Part shown: positions 8,300 through 17,620 of the stretch, piece by piece | Layout of the letters: each line of letters opens with the position of its first letter | Numbering within the stretch: position 1 is the stretch's first letter | Source: Bacteroidales bacterium UBA5382 | GTDB taxonomy: Bacteria > Bacteroidota > Bacteroidia > Bacteroidales > Dysgonomonadaceae | Length of the DNA: 64,000 bases | Direction: 5' to 3' | Assembly (NCBI GenBank): GCA_002409745.1 | Contig: DHOU01000039.1 | Coordinates: 71,569-135,568 of the forward strand | Notes under the pieces: model-generated | The model's database searches: none | What the model was told of the DNA's origin: nothing | The model's input: the letters and a program-made list of their open reading frames with translations, nothing else | Position numbers and translations under genes: made by a program

Positions 8300-8764
8300 A
8301 TGAATATGTCCTTATTAACAGACCAATCAGACAAACCGGTAGGATTAGCATCCGATCACGCCGGATTCGAAGCAAAGGAATACGTCAAGCAAATTCTTGC
8401 CGAAAAAGATATTCCGTTTGAAGACTTCGGAACTCACTCGACTGAAAGCTCGGATTATGCCGATTATGGGCATCCGTTGGCCGAAGCGGTCGAAAAAGGA
8501 GAATGTGTTTTCGGTATAGCCATTTGCGGTACCGGAAACGGTATTAATATGACGGTAAATAAACATGCCGGAATCAGGGGGGCTTTATGCTGGAACCCTG
8601 AAGTGACTTATTATGCCCGTGCGCACAACAATGCCAATATCCTCTCCTTGCCGGGAAGGCTGTTGTCGAAAGACGAGTTGCGTGTTATTTTGGACACTTT
8701 CCTGAAAACTCCTTTCGAAGAAGGAAGGCATCGCAGACGAATCGGTAAGATTCCCTGCGGTTGA
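8300..8764 (+). CDS. rpiB: Ribose-5-phosphate isomerase B
   Basis: Interconverts ribose 5-phosphate and ribulose 5-phosphate. The 154-residue protein has the RpiB/LacAB fold motifs: ASDHAGFEAKEY, Cys76 in CGTGNGINM (catalytic base), and His109 in ARAHNNANILSLPGR. A start at 8306 (MSLLTDQ) is equally possible. Located just after transketolase, so the two non-oxidative pentose phosphate genes are probably co-expressed. Confidence 0.96.
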   Translation: MNMSLLTDQSDKPVGLASDHAGFEAKEYVKQILAEKDIPFEDFGTHSTESSDYADYGHPLAEAVEKGECVFGIAICGTGNGINMTVNKHAGIRGALCWNPEVTYYARAHNNANILSLPGRLLSKDELRVILDTFLKTPFEEGRHRRRIGKIPCG

Positions 8765-8785
8765 CCTCTATCCGGCATTGCTTGT

Positions 8786-9592
8786 ATGGCTAAAAAGCAA
8801 TATCGTAAAACTTCCCGGCGCCGGAAAAAGAAGAAGTCCGGTAAATCCGGGAGGATTTATGCCGTTATCGGTTTGTTGATTGCCGCAACCACGTTGGCGC
8901 TTGCTTGTATCATTTTTCTCAGAATATGGCAGCGGGACTTGTTCCATTCGTTCGAGCAAACTCCTTATTCTGATAAATATTTTGTAAGAGGGGTCGATGT
9001 GTCGCATCATAATTCGTTTATCGATTGGAACCGTCTGCGGAAGGATAATGTGAGTTTCGCTTATTTGAAATCTACCGAAGGCGTATCCCATATCGATAGG
9101 GATTATATCCGTAATTATCGACTGGCTAAAGAGGCCGGATTGAAAGTGGGGGCTTATCATTTTTTCCGTTTCAGAGATGAGGGAAAACGACAAGCTGAGC
9201 ACTTTATCAAGCATGCAAAGGTTCTTCCGCAAGATATGATTCCGGCTATCGATGTAGAACATTCGGATGTGAACGTCGCATCCGGAGGTCGGGCGAAACG
9301 GGGGGAGATTATTGCGGAATTAAAAGAGTTGGAGCATTCTTTGTTTTTGTATTACGGTAAACATCCTGTGATATATACCAATAAAGATTGCTATAAAAAA
9401 TATATCGAAACGGATTTCTCTCTCAATCCTATATGGATATGCGATTTGCACGATGAGCCCAACGTTGCTGCCGGCAATTGGGTTATTTGGCAGTTTTCGC
9501 ATACCGGAAATATTCCCGGTACGGTAAATGATATTGATTTGAATTATTATCGTTATTCTTTTTATGAGTTTAGGACGCTTTTAATGCCTTAG
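8786..9592 (+). CDS. GH25 family lysozyme, membrane-anchored
   Basis: Muramidase-type peptidoglycan hydrolase. After a basic cytoplasmic tail (residues 1-23) and one membrane segment (about 24-46) comes a GH25 domain: Asp71 in RGVDVSHHN, Asp156 and the probable acid Glu158 in PAIDVEHSD, and the C-terminal VIWQFSHTG. Being inner-membrane anchored, it would act on the wall from the periplasmic side. It starts 21 bases after rpiB and ends 4 bases before the S41 protease gene. Confidence 0.93.
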   Translation: MAKKQYRKTSRRRKKKKSGKSGRIYAVIGLLIAATTLALACIIFLRIWQRDLFHSFEQTPYSDKYFVRGVDVSHHNSFIDWNRLRKDNVSFAYLKSTEGVSHIDRDYIRNYRLAKEAGLKVGAYHFFRFRDEGKRQAEHFIKHAKVLPQDMIPAIDVEHSDVNVASGGRAKRGEIIAELKELEHSLFLYYGKHPVIYTNKDCYKKYIETDFSLNPIWICDLHDEPNVAAGNWVIWQFSHTGNIPGTVNDIDLNYYRYSFYEFRTLLMP

Positions 9593-9596
9593 TAGT

Positions 9597-10622
9597 ATGA
9601 ATGTAAAGAGCATAAGATTGTTATTGTCGCTTTCTCTATTTTCCATCTTATATGGTTGCGAAGATACCATGATGAATTTCGATAATAATCCTAAAGGCAA
9701 CTTCGATGCTTTGTGGAACATTCTTGATCGAAATTACTGTTTTTTTGAATATAAACAGATCGATTGGGATTCCATATATGCTGAATATAGTGTGCGCATA
9801 ACCGATGATATGGATAATTACGAACTTTTTGATTTATTGGGAAATATGCTTGGTGAATTAGAAGATGGGCATGTGAATCTTATTGCTTCACACGATATTA
9901 CTCGAAATTGGGAATGGAAAGATAGTTATCCGGTTAATTTCGACACCTCTATTCAGGATAACTATCTGGGAAAAAATTATGGTATCGCTTCCGGTATGAA
10001 GTATAAAATATTGGAAGACAATATCGGCTATATCTATTACGAGAGTTTTTCGTCGGACATTGGCCATGGAAACCTGACCGAAGTACTCAAGCAAATGGCT
10101 CTTTGTCCCGGTATTATACTCGATGTGCGCAATAACAGCGGCGGAAGCCTGACGAATGTAAATAAATTGGCGGGGCGTTTCTTTAATCAAAAAACGTTGA
10201 TCGGGTACATTTCGCATAAGACAGGCGCCGGGCATAATGATTTTTCCGAATTGTATCCCAAATATATAGATAGCTATGATGGATTACGTTATCAAAAGCC
10301 GGTAGTCGTATTAACAAACAGAGGTTGCTATAGTGCGACGAATGAGTTTGTGAGCGTGATGAAATATTCACCCTTGGTTACCGTAATAGGCGATAAAACC
10401 GGAGGAGGCAGCGGATTGCCTTTCTCTTCCGAACTTCCGAATGGTTGGTCGGTGCGGTTTTCAGCGTCCCCGATGTTTAATGCCGAAAAAGAACATATCG
10501 AATTCGGGATAGAGCCCGATGAATCTGTCCGTTTATTACAAGCCGATAAAGATAAAGGATTGGATACCCTTATTGAAGTTGCACGAAGGTTTTTGAAAAC
10601 CGGAAAAATTCCACATAAATAA
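9597..10622 (+). CDS. S41 family peptidase, lipoprotein
   Basis: C-terminal-processing/tricorn-type serine peptidase. A lipoprotein signal ends at Cys21 (SILYGC). An N-terminal helical domain (FDALWNILDRNYCFF) is followed by the protease core with DVRNNSGGSLTNV (about 176-188) and the nucleophile Ser246 in NRGCYSATNEF, and GDKTGGGSGLP. At 341 aa there is no obvious PDZ domain. Substrate unknown. Confidence 0.88.
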   Translation: MNVKSIRLLLSLSLFSILYGCEDTMMNFDNNPKGNFDALWNILDRNYCFFEYKQIDWDSIYAEYSVRITDDMDNYELFDLLGNMLGELEDGHVNLIASHDITRNWEWKDSYPVNFDTSIQDNYLGKNYGIASGMKYKILEDNIGYIYYESFSSDIGHGNLTEVLKQMALCPGIILDVRNNSGGSLTNVNKLAGRFFNQKTLIGYISHKTGAGHNDFSELYPKYIDSYDGLRYQKPVVVLTNRGCYSATNEFVSVMKYSPLVTVIGDKTGGGSGLPFSSELPNGWSVRFSASPMFNAEKEHIEFGIEPDESVRLLQADKDKGLDTLIEVARRFLKTGKIPHK

Positions 10623-10709
10623 TCCGATGCGGGATTTTGCTTAATCTCTAAAAAATCATAATCGTCAGAACAAACCGGTTCTTTTCATCCTTATAAGCAG
10701 AAATATCGA

Positions 10710-11459
10710 ATGATGAAAAAAAGTATTTTGTTTATAATTTGTTGCATGAGTATGGCATTGATACTAAAAGCGCAAACATTGCAAGAAGTGCGTTATCTCG
10801 ATGAAAATCAAAATCTGGTAGGATTGGTTACATCGAATGCCGGACGGAAACTTCCCGGAGTATTGATTCTTCCTGCTTGGAAAGGCATCGATAGTGAGGC
10901 TATAGCGGCTGCTTTGAATTTTGAGAAAGAGGGCTATATCGCATTTATCGCCGATATTTACGGCGAGGGAAATTATCCTGCGGATCATGCTGCTGCGGCA
11001 AAGATCGCGGGAAAATACAAGTCGGATTATAAAGCCTATCAGCATCGGATTTTACTGGCGTTGGAACAATTGAAAAAGGCGGGTGCCGATTCTGATCGAA
11101 TGGCCGTTATCGGTTACTGTTTTGGTGGTACAGGCGCTTTGGAGGCAGCCCGGGCGAATCTACCTGTAACAAGCGTAATTTCCATTCACGGAGGTTTGGC
11201 AAAATCGCCCGAAAGGAAAAATGGAATTTTGAATCCGAAGATTTTGGTACAACATCCGGCTGATGATGAAACCGTTTCTAAAGAAGATTACGAAAAACTG
11301 GTTGATGAAATGAATGACGGAAATGCCGATTGGCAAATTATTACTTACGCTCATTCCAAACATACTTTTACCAATCCTGAATCCCCCGACTATAACGAAA
11401 TAATGGCCAAAAGAGCTTGGCAACATACGTTGTTATTTCTGTCGGAACTACTCCAATAA
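10710..11459 (+). CDS. Dienelactone hydrolase family protein, secreted
   Basis: Alpha/beta hydrolase with a signal peptide (cleavage after about Ala21, LILKAQ). The nucleophile is Cys137 in GYCFGG, with the likely Asp in PADDETVS (185/186) and His in AHSKHTF (215 or 218). True dienelactone hydrolases act on chloroaromatic lactones; exported Bacteroidota members have no known substrate. An 87-base gap with a weak inverted repeat separates it from the S41 gene. Confidence 0.85.
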   Translation: MMKKSILFIICCMSMALILKAQTLQEVRYLDENQNLVGLVTSNAGRKLPGVLILPAWKGIDSEAIAAALNFEKEGYIAFIADIYGEGNYPADHAAAAKIAGKYKSDYKAYQHRILLALEQLKKAGADSDRMAVIGYCFGGTGALEAARANLPVTSVISIHGGLAKSPERKNGILNPKILVQHPADDETVSKEDYEKLVDEMNDGNADWQIITYAHSKHTFTNPESPDYNEIMAKRAWQHTLLFLSELLQ

Positions 11460-11543
11460 AGAAAGGGCAATCTTCTCGTCTCATCAAAGATCCTTTTTGA
11501 CATTTTCCTTCCTCTGTAGAAAGGAAAGAGCAAATATTTTTCG

Positions 11544-11551
11544 TAAATTTG
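11544..11551 (+). promoter_or_regulatory. Probable -7 box for the HAD phosphatase
   Basis: TAAATTTG, 16 bases before the start codon at 11568, matches TAnnTTTG; the implied leader is about 10 bases. Confidence 0.5.
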
Positions 11552-11567
11552 TCCAAAACTCAATTTT

Positions 11568-12347
11568 ATGGTAAAAGCAATCTTTTTTGATATAGACGGA
11601 ACATTGATCAGTTTTAAGACCCAGACGATGCCGGAGTCTACGAAAAACGCAATCAAACAACTTCATAAAACAGGAATGAAGCTTTTCATTGCAACCGGAA
11701 GACATTTTTCTGCCATACAAAGCATCCTGAATGTCGAATTTGACGGATATATTACATTAAACGGATGCTATTGTCTTCAAGGAACCGAGAATGTTATATT
11801 CAAAAAAAGCATTCATCGCGATGACATATCCCATTTCATCGATTATTTGGAAAATGAGTGGTCGTTTCCGTGTCTGTTTGTCGAAGAACATTCCTTGTCG
11901 GTAAACTATATCGATGGGGAAATGAAGTTCCTGATGGATTTATTGAAAGAGGATACTCTTCCACATCATTCTCCCGGTTATTACCGTGATAAGGAATTGT
12001 TTCAATTAACAGCTTTTTTCAAGGACGACATGAGCGAGGAGATCATGAGTCGTTTGCCCAATAGTACGTATATGCGTTGGTATCCCACTTTTGCAGATAT
12101 TATTTGTAAAGGGATCGACAAAGGAGTCGGAATCGATAAGATCTGTGAATATTATGGTTTTTCGGCATCCGAGACAATGGCTTTTGGCGATGGAGGCAAT
12201 GATATTGCCATGTTGCAACATGCCGGCATCGGCATCGCCATGGGCAATGCCAACGACGTGGTTAAACAAGCGGCCGATTATGTCACCGATTCGGTCGATG
12301 ACGACGGTATATTAAACGCTTTAAAACATTTCGAGATACTCCCATAA
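11568..12347 (+). CDS. Cof-type HAD-IIB sugar phosphatase
   Basis: Haloacid dehalogenase superfamily hydrolase of the Cof/YbjI type. Motif I is FFDIDGTLIS (Asp8 nucleophile, Asp10 acid/base), motif II the Thr in LFIATGRHF, motif III the Lys in CKGIDKGVGI, motif IV FGDGGNDIAML. The C2B cap lies between residues about 85 and 180. These proteins dephosphorylate sugar phosphates or pyridoxal phosphate; the specific substrate is unknown. 259 aa is typical. Confidence 0.92.
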   Translation: MVKAIFFDIDGTLISFKTQTMPESTKNAIKQLHKTGMKLFIATGRHFSAIQSILNVEFDGYITLNGCYCLQGTENVIFKKSIHRDDISHFIDYLENEWSFPCLFVEEHSLSVNYIDGEMKFLMDLLKEDTLPHHSPGYYRDKELFQLTAFFKDDMSEEIMSRLPNSTYMRWYPTFADIICKGIDKGVGIDKICEYYGFSASETMAFGDGGNDIAMLQHAGIGIAMGNANDVVKQAADYVTDSVDDDGILNALKHFEILP

Positions 12348-12478
12348 GGAAATGGTATGAGAGTACACGGTTTCTTAATTTCTAAGACAGAACATCTACA
12401 ACATCGGGCATACAGGACTTTTTTCATAATCAATAGACGATTGTTACGAAAATGTTTTCTTTTTGTTACGTTTTTGTT

Positions 12479-12486
12479 TATTTTTG
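12479..12486 (+). promoter_or_regulatory. Probable -7 box for the DUF47-Pit operon
   Basis: TATTTTTG with several TTTTTG stretches upstream lies in a 274-base gap; the implied leader is about 130 bases. No other structure was seen in this gap. Confidence 0.45.
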
Positions 12487-12621
12487 TGCAGGATTTGCCG
12501 AAGCTATCTGCTAAAATTGAAAGAGTGTGCTGACTAGCTTGCGGCTTGGTTCTATTCAACAGTTATCGTTTAATTCAATTTGTCATTTTGTATCATCTTT
12601 TCAGTATAAAAATAAAAGGTA

Positions 12622-13269
12622 ATGAATAATTCGTTTTTGAATCGATTTACGCCTAAAGAACCGAAGTTTTTTCCGTTACTCGAGGGTATGGCCGATACAT
12701 TAGTAATTGCTTCCGATTTAATTTTAGAATGTGTTCAAAACAACGACCATGCAGAACGGGTCGAACTTTTCAAGAAAATAAAAGAACAGGAAAGGAAATG
12801 TGATAAATTATCAAATAAGATATTCGATGAGTTGAATGCCACTTTTATTACCCCTTTTGACCGGGAAGACATCCAGCATTTAGCCAATCGTTTGGACGAT
12901 GTGACCGATGGAATCAACAGTTCGGCAAAGCGGATAGCGCTGTATAATCCGAAAGAAATGCCTCCGGAATCGGTAGAAATGGCCAAGTTGATTAAGGAAT
13001 CGGCATTAGCCGTTTCGAAAGCAGTCGACCAATTGCATGTGCTGAAGAAAAGCCCCACAAAAATAAAAAAATATTGCGCAGAGTTGCATGAGTTGGAAAA
13101 CAAAGCAGACGACGTGTATGATCAATTCATTATAAAACTTTTCGAAACGGAAGAGGATGCCATTGAGGTGGTAAAGTTGAAAGAAATTATGTATGAATTG
13201 GAAAAGACAACAGATGGAGCCGAATTAGTCGGTAAAATTATAAAAACCATTATTGTTAAGTACGCTTAA
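12622..13269 (+). CDS. DUF47 family PhoU-like phosphate transport accessory protein
   Basis: A 215-residue all-helical protein with the PhoU-like repeats seen in DUF47 proteins: KIKEQERKCDKLSNKIFDEL, PFDREDIQHLANRLDDVTDG and YELEKTTDGAELVG. These proteins pair with Pit transporters and are thought to modulate phosphate uptake. Its stop is 13 bases before the transporter start, so the genes form an operon. Confidence 0.93.
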   Translation: MNNSFLNRFTPKEPKFFPLLEGMADTLVIASDLILECVQNNDHAERVELFKKIKEQERKCDKLSNKIFDELNATFITPFDREDIQHLANRLDDVTDGINSSAKRIALYNPKEMPPESVEMAKLIKESALAVSKAVDQLHVLKKSPTKIKKYCAELHELENKADDVYDQFIIKLFETEEDAIEVVKLKEIMYELEKTTDGAELVGKIIKTIIVKYA

Positions 13270-13282
13270 TCTCAAAAAGCAA

Positions 13283-14341
13283 ATGAGCCTTTTACTCACT
13301 ATTATTGTTTTAGCACTCTTATTCGATTTCATAAATGGTTTTCACGATGCGGCTAATTCTATAGCGACTATTGTTTCGACAAAAGTGTTAACCCCTTTTC
13401 AAGCGGTTATATGGGCTGCATTCTTTAATTTCGTCGCATTCTTTATTGCCAAATACATCATTGGCGATTTTGGGATTGCCAATACCGTCGCCAAAACCGT
13501 TTTTCCCGAGTTCATTACTTTACCGGTCATTCTTTCGGGCATTATAGCTGCTATTATTTGGAATTTATTGACATGGTGGTTGGGCATCCCGTCTTCCTCT
13601 TCCCATACGCTTATCGGAGGTTTTGCCGGAGCGGCTATTATGGCCGGCGGCTTTAGTTCAATACATAGTGCAATCATTTTAATGATTGCCGCTTTCATTT
13701 TATTGGCGCCTTTAATCGGAATGTCGGTCGCTTTTGTTCTTACGCTACTCACGCTTCAGATTTGCAAGAAAATGAATCCGCATAAAGCGAATAATTGGTT
13801 CAAACATTTGCAATTGGTTTCATCCGCACTTTTTAGTATCGGACATGGGTTGAATGATTCGCAAAAAGTGATGGGGATCATTGGCGCCGCGGTGATTACT
13901 GCGGGAGCATCGGGGATCTTTGATTCGATGCCCGCATCGTTGGAATGGATGGGCTTAGAGCGAATCGATAATCTGAATCATATGCCGGCATGGATTCCCG
14001 TGTCTTGTTTTACGGTTATTGGGTTAGGAACGATGTCCGGCGGATGGAAAATTGTAAAAACAATGGGTACCCGTATCACCAAAGTCACTCCTTTGGAAGG
14101 AGTTGTTGCCGAAACAGCCGGTGCGCTTACTCTCTATTTGACCGAATACCTTAAAGTGCCTGTGAGCACCACTCACACTATTGCGGGAGCTATTATTGGT
14201 GTTGGAGCCACTAAGCGCCTTTCAGCCGTCCGATGGGGCATAACCCGACAGCTTATTTTAGCATGGATCCTAACGATTCCCGTGAGTGCGGCATTAGGCG
14301 CTGCGATTTATTCCATTCTCAGTTCTCTTATTCCATCTTAA
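13283..14341 (+). CDS. PiT family inorganic phosphate transporter
   Basis: Inner-membrane low-affinity phosphate permease. The two inverted halves each carry the PiT signature: DFINGFHDAANSIATIVSTK near the N-terminus and IGHGLNDSQKVMGI at mid-protein, with about ten hydrophobic segments and VSTTHTIAGAIIGVG toward the end. I place the start at ATG 13283 (MSLLLTII) rather than 13253, which would overlap the DUF47 gene. 352 aa. Its stop overlaps the ABC exporter stop by 4 bases, tail to tail. Confidence 0.95.
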   Translation: MSLLLTIIVLALLFDFINGFHDAANSIATIVSTKVLTPFQAVIWAAFFNFVAFFIAKYIIGDFGIANTVAKTVFPEFITLPVILSGIIAAIIWNLLTWWLGIPSSSSHTLIGGFAGAAIMAGGFSSIHSAIILMIAAFILLAPLIGMSVAFVLTLLTLQICKKMNPHKANNWFKHLQLVSSALFSIGHGLNDSQKVMGIIGAAVITAGASGIFDSMPASLEWMGLERIDNLNHMPAWIPVSCFTVIGLGTMSGGWKIVKTMGTRITKVTPLEGVVAETAGALTLYLTEYLKVPVSTTHTIAGAIIGVGATKRLSAVRWGITRQLILAWILTIPVSAALGAAIYSILSSLIPS

Positions 14342-16119
14342 TCGAATGTTTCGGATATCTTTTCAATATTGAGGCTGCGAGCCATCGCGTCGAAAATCTC
14401 TTTATAAGTTCCGTTCAATCGATAAATTTGTTCATGCGTTCCCGATTCGACGATCCGTCCGTTTTTCATCACATAAATCATGTCGGCATCGATAATCTGA
14501 GAAATGCTGTGGGAGATCGTTATCACCGTTCGGTCTTTCTTTATGGCATCGATACTGTTTTTTATTTGTTCGGTAGAAATAGCGTCTAAACTTGCGGTGG
14601 GTTCATCGAGGAAGATGACAGGAGGGTTTTTCAAAAACATCCGGGCAATGGCGATTTTTTGCTGTTGTCCGCCCGATAGCAACATGGCCGGACTATCATA
14701 TCCCTTCGAGAGACTCATGATTTGATCGTGCAAATAGGCTTTCTTTGCAGCTTGCATGATTTCGTCGTGAGTAGCGTCGGGTTTTCCGTAGCGAATGTTT
14801 TCCTCGATAGAACCATTGAAAATATGATTTTTCTGCAAAACCAAGCCTATATGGTCCCGCAGAAATTCGGTGTCGTAATTTTGCAGCGATACACCATCGA
14901 GTAAAATAGTCCCCGAATCGGGCTGGTAAAACTTATCCAATAAATTGATTAAGGTGCTTTTTCCTGCTCCCGATAGTCCCACTAAGGCCGTGCTTTTTCC
15001 CGGAAAAATACGCATATTGATATTGAATAAGGTTGCTTCCTTATTATCCGGATAGGTAAAAGAAACGTCCTTTAACTCGAATTTGCCGGAGACTTTAGGT
15101 GACTGATAATCTCCTGTAGCTTCCGTTTCGTGTTCCGCATTGAGCACGTTGAAAAAGCTTTCGGAATAAATCAGGGCATCGTTCATTTGATCATAAATGC
15201 GGTGGAGCTGACGGATGGGAGCCGAAACATTATTAAACAGCATAATATGAAACATGATGGCACCGATTGTCATTTGTCCGGTAAGCACTAAATAAGCCGT
15301 AAGAATGATGATGATGACGATTCCGATCTGTTCCACGAAACTTTTTACTCCGTCAAATAAAAAACTGATGCTTCGGATTCGCATTTGTGTATCGGTCAAG
15401 TTATTCTGTAACATCAACTGCTTCTTTGCTTCGATATCTTCGCGAACGAACGATTTTATCACCGTGATGGATTCGAGAATACTTAAGATGCCTTGACTTT
15501 TGTTTTCACGGAGTTCTTGTATTTGCCGTCGGGCGCCGCTCATTCTCTTTGCTTGCCGGATGCTGATAAAGAAATAAACCGGCATAATACACAAACCGAC
15601 CATTCCTACATAAAAATTAGCATTAAACATCATCACCAAGGCGACGAGGGCATTCGCAAAAAGAGGAAGGATGTCGATAAAAAAGTTTTGTACCAATCGG
15701 GTGAGGTTTTCCACTCCGCGATCGATTCGCGTTTGCAGTTTTCCCGGCTGATTTCCTTCAGAAGTAAAAAAAGCCATTTTAAAAGTCAATACTTTTTCGA
15801 TGACCGTTTGCGCAAGATCTTTCGAAATAAAGATCCGCAGTTTTTCGCCATAATATTTTTGTCCGAATTGGATGAAGGCGTTCACGATTTCTTTCATGAT
15901 AAGGATGAGGCTGATGGTGACGAGGATCGACAATCCCTCTTTCAGTCCTTTATGCTGTTCGAGTAAAATGGCGATTTGGTCGACCGTATATCGTAAGACG
16001 AACGCATTTACTTGAGCGGTAAAAGACCCTATGGCGGTCAAAACCAATGTGAAAAATACTAACCAATGATAGGGTTTAACATAAGGGCGGAGTTGCTTGA
16101 ATAGTTGCCACAAAGTCAT
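14338..16119 (-). CDS. ABC exporter, fused membrane and ATPase domains
   Basis: Half-size type IV ABC exporter (MsbA/multidrug-like) with a six-helix membrane domain (about residues 15-300) and a nucleotide-binding domain. With the start at 16119 (MTLWQLFKQLRPYVKP) the Walker A GLSGAGKST is at about 381-388, LSGGQ at 481-485, Walker B VIFLDEP at 501-506 and the H-loop His at 537. The frame extends 17 codons upstream to 16170, but that stretch resembles untranslated leader. It would work as a homodimer; substrate unknown. Confidence 0.92.
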   Translation of the reverse strand: MTLWQLFKQLRPYVKPYHWLVFFTLVLTAIGSFTAQVNAFVLRYTVDQIAILLEQHKGLKEGLSILVTISLILIMKEIVNAFIQFGQKYYGEKLRIFISKDLAQTVIEKVLTFKMAFFTSEGNQPGKLQTRIDRGVENLTRLVQNFFIDILPLFANALVALVMMFNANFYVGMVGLCIMPVYFFISIRQAKRMSGARRQIQELRENKSQGILSILESITVIKSFVREDIEAKKQLMLQNNLTDTQMRIRSISFLFDGVKSFVEQIGIVIIIILTAYLVLTGQMTIGAIMFHIMLFNNVSAPIRQLHRIYDQMNDALIYSESFFNVLNAEHETEATGDYQSPKVSGKFELKDVSFTYPDNKEATLFNINMRIFPGKSTALVGLSGAGKSTLINLLDKFYQPDSGTILLDGVSLQNYDTEFLRDHIGLVLQKNHIFNGSIEENIRYGKPDATHDEIMQAAKKAYLHDQIMSLSKGYDSPAMLLSGGQQQKIAIARMFLKNPPVIFLDEPTASLDAISTEQIKNSIDAIKKDRTVITISHSISQIIDADMIYVMKNGRIVESGTHEQIYRLNGTYKEIFDAMARSLNIEKISETFD

Positions 16120-16304
16120 TTTATTCTCTATTTTTATTATACTTATCGCAGTTTTGGTAATAAGATTCAAAGATAATCATTTTAGTCAGATGATAAACCG
16201 CGGCCATACATTCGTCCCATTGGGATCGATGTTCTTTATCGGATTGTTCAGATTCTGTTCTGTTACAATCTCTTCAAATAATTGGATATCCGATAAAGAA
16301 AACG

Positions 16305-16312
16305 TACCTTTG
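16305..16312 (+). promoter_or_regulatory. Promoter of the toxin-antitoxin pair
   Basis: TACCTTTG with TTG at 16282-16284, spaced 20 bases, is a near-perfect Bacteroidota promoter. It gives a leader of about 15-20 bases before the antitoxin start at 16335. Confidence 0.7.
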
Positions 16313-16334
16313 CAAGATAAAAATAAAGGCAACT

Positions 16335-16499
16335 ATGGCGGAAAAGGAAACAAAAAAAACAGACAAATGCGCCGACCTGACCGATCGGAAAGAAGGCGCT
16401 TATAAAGAACCGAAAAGGCTTTCGAAAATGGGTGAATGGAGAAGGAAGCATCCTAATGGAATCATTGAGATCATCGATATGGATGCCGTGATGGAGTAA
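16335..16499 (+). CDS. Small antitoxin of a PIN toxin pair (54 aa)
   Basis: A 54-residue frame begins MAEKETKKTDKCADL and ends with the compact tail MGEWRRKHPNGIIEI then DMDAVME. Short proteins ending in a W-R-x-K-x-P-N-G-I-I-x-I motif are found directly upstream of PIN-domain toxins in Bacteroidota. The stop is 4 bases before the toxin start and the pair has its own promoter. The length is below usual gene-calling limits. Antitoxin role is inferred from position and motif. Confidence 0.7.
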   Translation: MAEKETKKTDKCADLTDRKEGAYKEPKRLSKMGEWRRKHPNGIIEIIDMDAVME

Positions 16500-16503
16500 A
16501 GCG

Positions 16504-16923
16504 ATGCGATATTTAATTGATACGAATATCTTGCTTTTTTATGCGTCCGATGATTTCGACTCCTTAACGTCGGATGTATTGCAAATCCTGGACGATTATG
16601 AGAATCGCATCTATGTCAGTTCCGAGAGTGTAAAGGAAGCAATACACCTTTTTCAGAACAACAGGATTAAAACAAAGAAATGGAAATCTGCTCGGGATAT
16701 CTTCAGTTTTATTGAAAACGATTGGGGGATCACGATTGATTACATTCAGAAAGAGCATCTGTATACTTTTGCCGGTTTGGAAACCGTTTCCGGCCATAAC
16801 GATCCAGCCGACCGCCTGATCATCGCCCAGGCTATTACCGAAAAAATGCCACTCATCAGCAGCGACCATAAATTCGAACTATACCGAGAATATCATCTTG
16901 ATTTTATTTACAATAAACGGTGA
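16504..16923 (+). CDS. PIN domain toxin (VapC-like ribonuclease)
   Basis: 139-residue PIN domain with the acidic metal-binding set: Asp6 in YLIDTNIL, Glu45 in SVKEAIHL (Glu41 also near), Asp103 in HNDPADRLI and Asp121 in ISSDHKF. VapC-type toxins cleave tRNA or other RNA and are held in check by the upstream partner. All key residues are present, so it is probably active. Confidence 0.9.
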   Translation: MRYLIDTNILLFYASDDFDSLTSDVLQILDDYENRIYVSSESVKEAIHLFQNNRIKTKKWKSARDIFSFIENDWGITIDYIQKEHLYTFAGLETVSGHNDPADRLIIAQAITEKMPLISSDHKFELYREYHLDFIYNKR

Positions 16924-16992
16924 AATAGAAACGAGAGCTATTTGGAAACTTTTTTCCAGTTCTCTGCGGAACCGCCTAGTTATTAACTTTAG

Positions 16993-17388
16993 TGGTTAAC
17001 TACAGAAAAATATAAATTCTATATTGATGGAGAAGAGGTAGAGTTGGAAGTGAAAAAGGACGAAGAAACACATAGGAGTGTGGATATGAGTTCTAGCAAT
17101 GATGAAAATAAGTTTGAGATCGGGATTGCAAACAAACAAGATTGGAGAGCGATGCGTGGAGCAATTTCCGAGGTGCGGATATGGAAAACCGCACGTACGG
17201 CGGAACAGATAAAAAGTAATATGTGTTGCTTGAATAAAGGAGTTCCGAAAGGCCTTCTGGCAAGATGGAATTTTTCAATAGGGATTGAGACCGATTATAT
17301 TCAAGATAGTAGCGGGACACCCTATCCGGTGGATTTTGGATCAGGTAATACAGGCTGGTGCGCTTTTATATTCCATTACCGGCGATGA
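16993..17388 (+). pseudogene. Remnant of a LamG-like surface protein
   Basis: An open stretch bounded by a TAG at 16990 has no ATG near its beginning. It translates to a fragment of a concanavalin A-like (LamG) domain: EKYKFYIDGEEVE, KFEIGIANKQDWRAMRGAIS, then the signature EVRIWKTARTAEQI and GLLARWNF. Such domains occur in Bacteroidota carbohydrate-binding lipoproteins. Both ends are missing, and the match passes directly into a GH76 fragment in another frame. Confidence 0.75.
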
Positions 17389-17620
17389 AAAATATTTAAC
17401 GGAAGCGAAACAAATTGCTTTACGGGGATTCATTGAACTTTACAAAATAGACGGAATTAGTACTTATGTAGATGCGTATCGAGAAATGTTATTGCAAGGT
17501 TGGTATTCCACTTGCAGGAACAAAACGTACAATATTTTAAATTACCAAAGCTTCAGAGGTGGTGTAAGCCAATCGAAAAAAGTCATTAAGGATGAGTCTT
17601 TTTCAAACTGTGATTTATAA
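17345..17620 (+). pseudogene. Remnant of a GH76 alpha-mannanase-like protein
   Basis: In a different frame from the LamG scrap, the sequence IQAGALLYSITGDEKYLTEA matches GH76 (alpha-1,6-mannanase family) proteins. It then jumps to LRGFIELYKIDGISTYVDAY and REMLLQGW, which normally lies dozens of residues further on, so there is an internal deletion near 17412. The catalytic Asp-Asp pair is not present. It is a double-truncated relic, not a gene. Confidence 0.7.

Noticed and set aside
15493..15966. Plus-strand frame of 157 codons inside the ABC exporter
   Set aside because: Antisense shadow of a well-supported gene.
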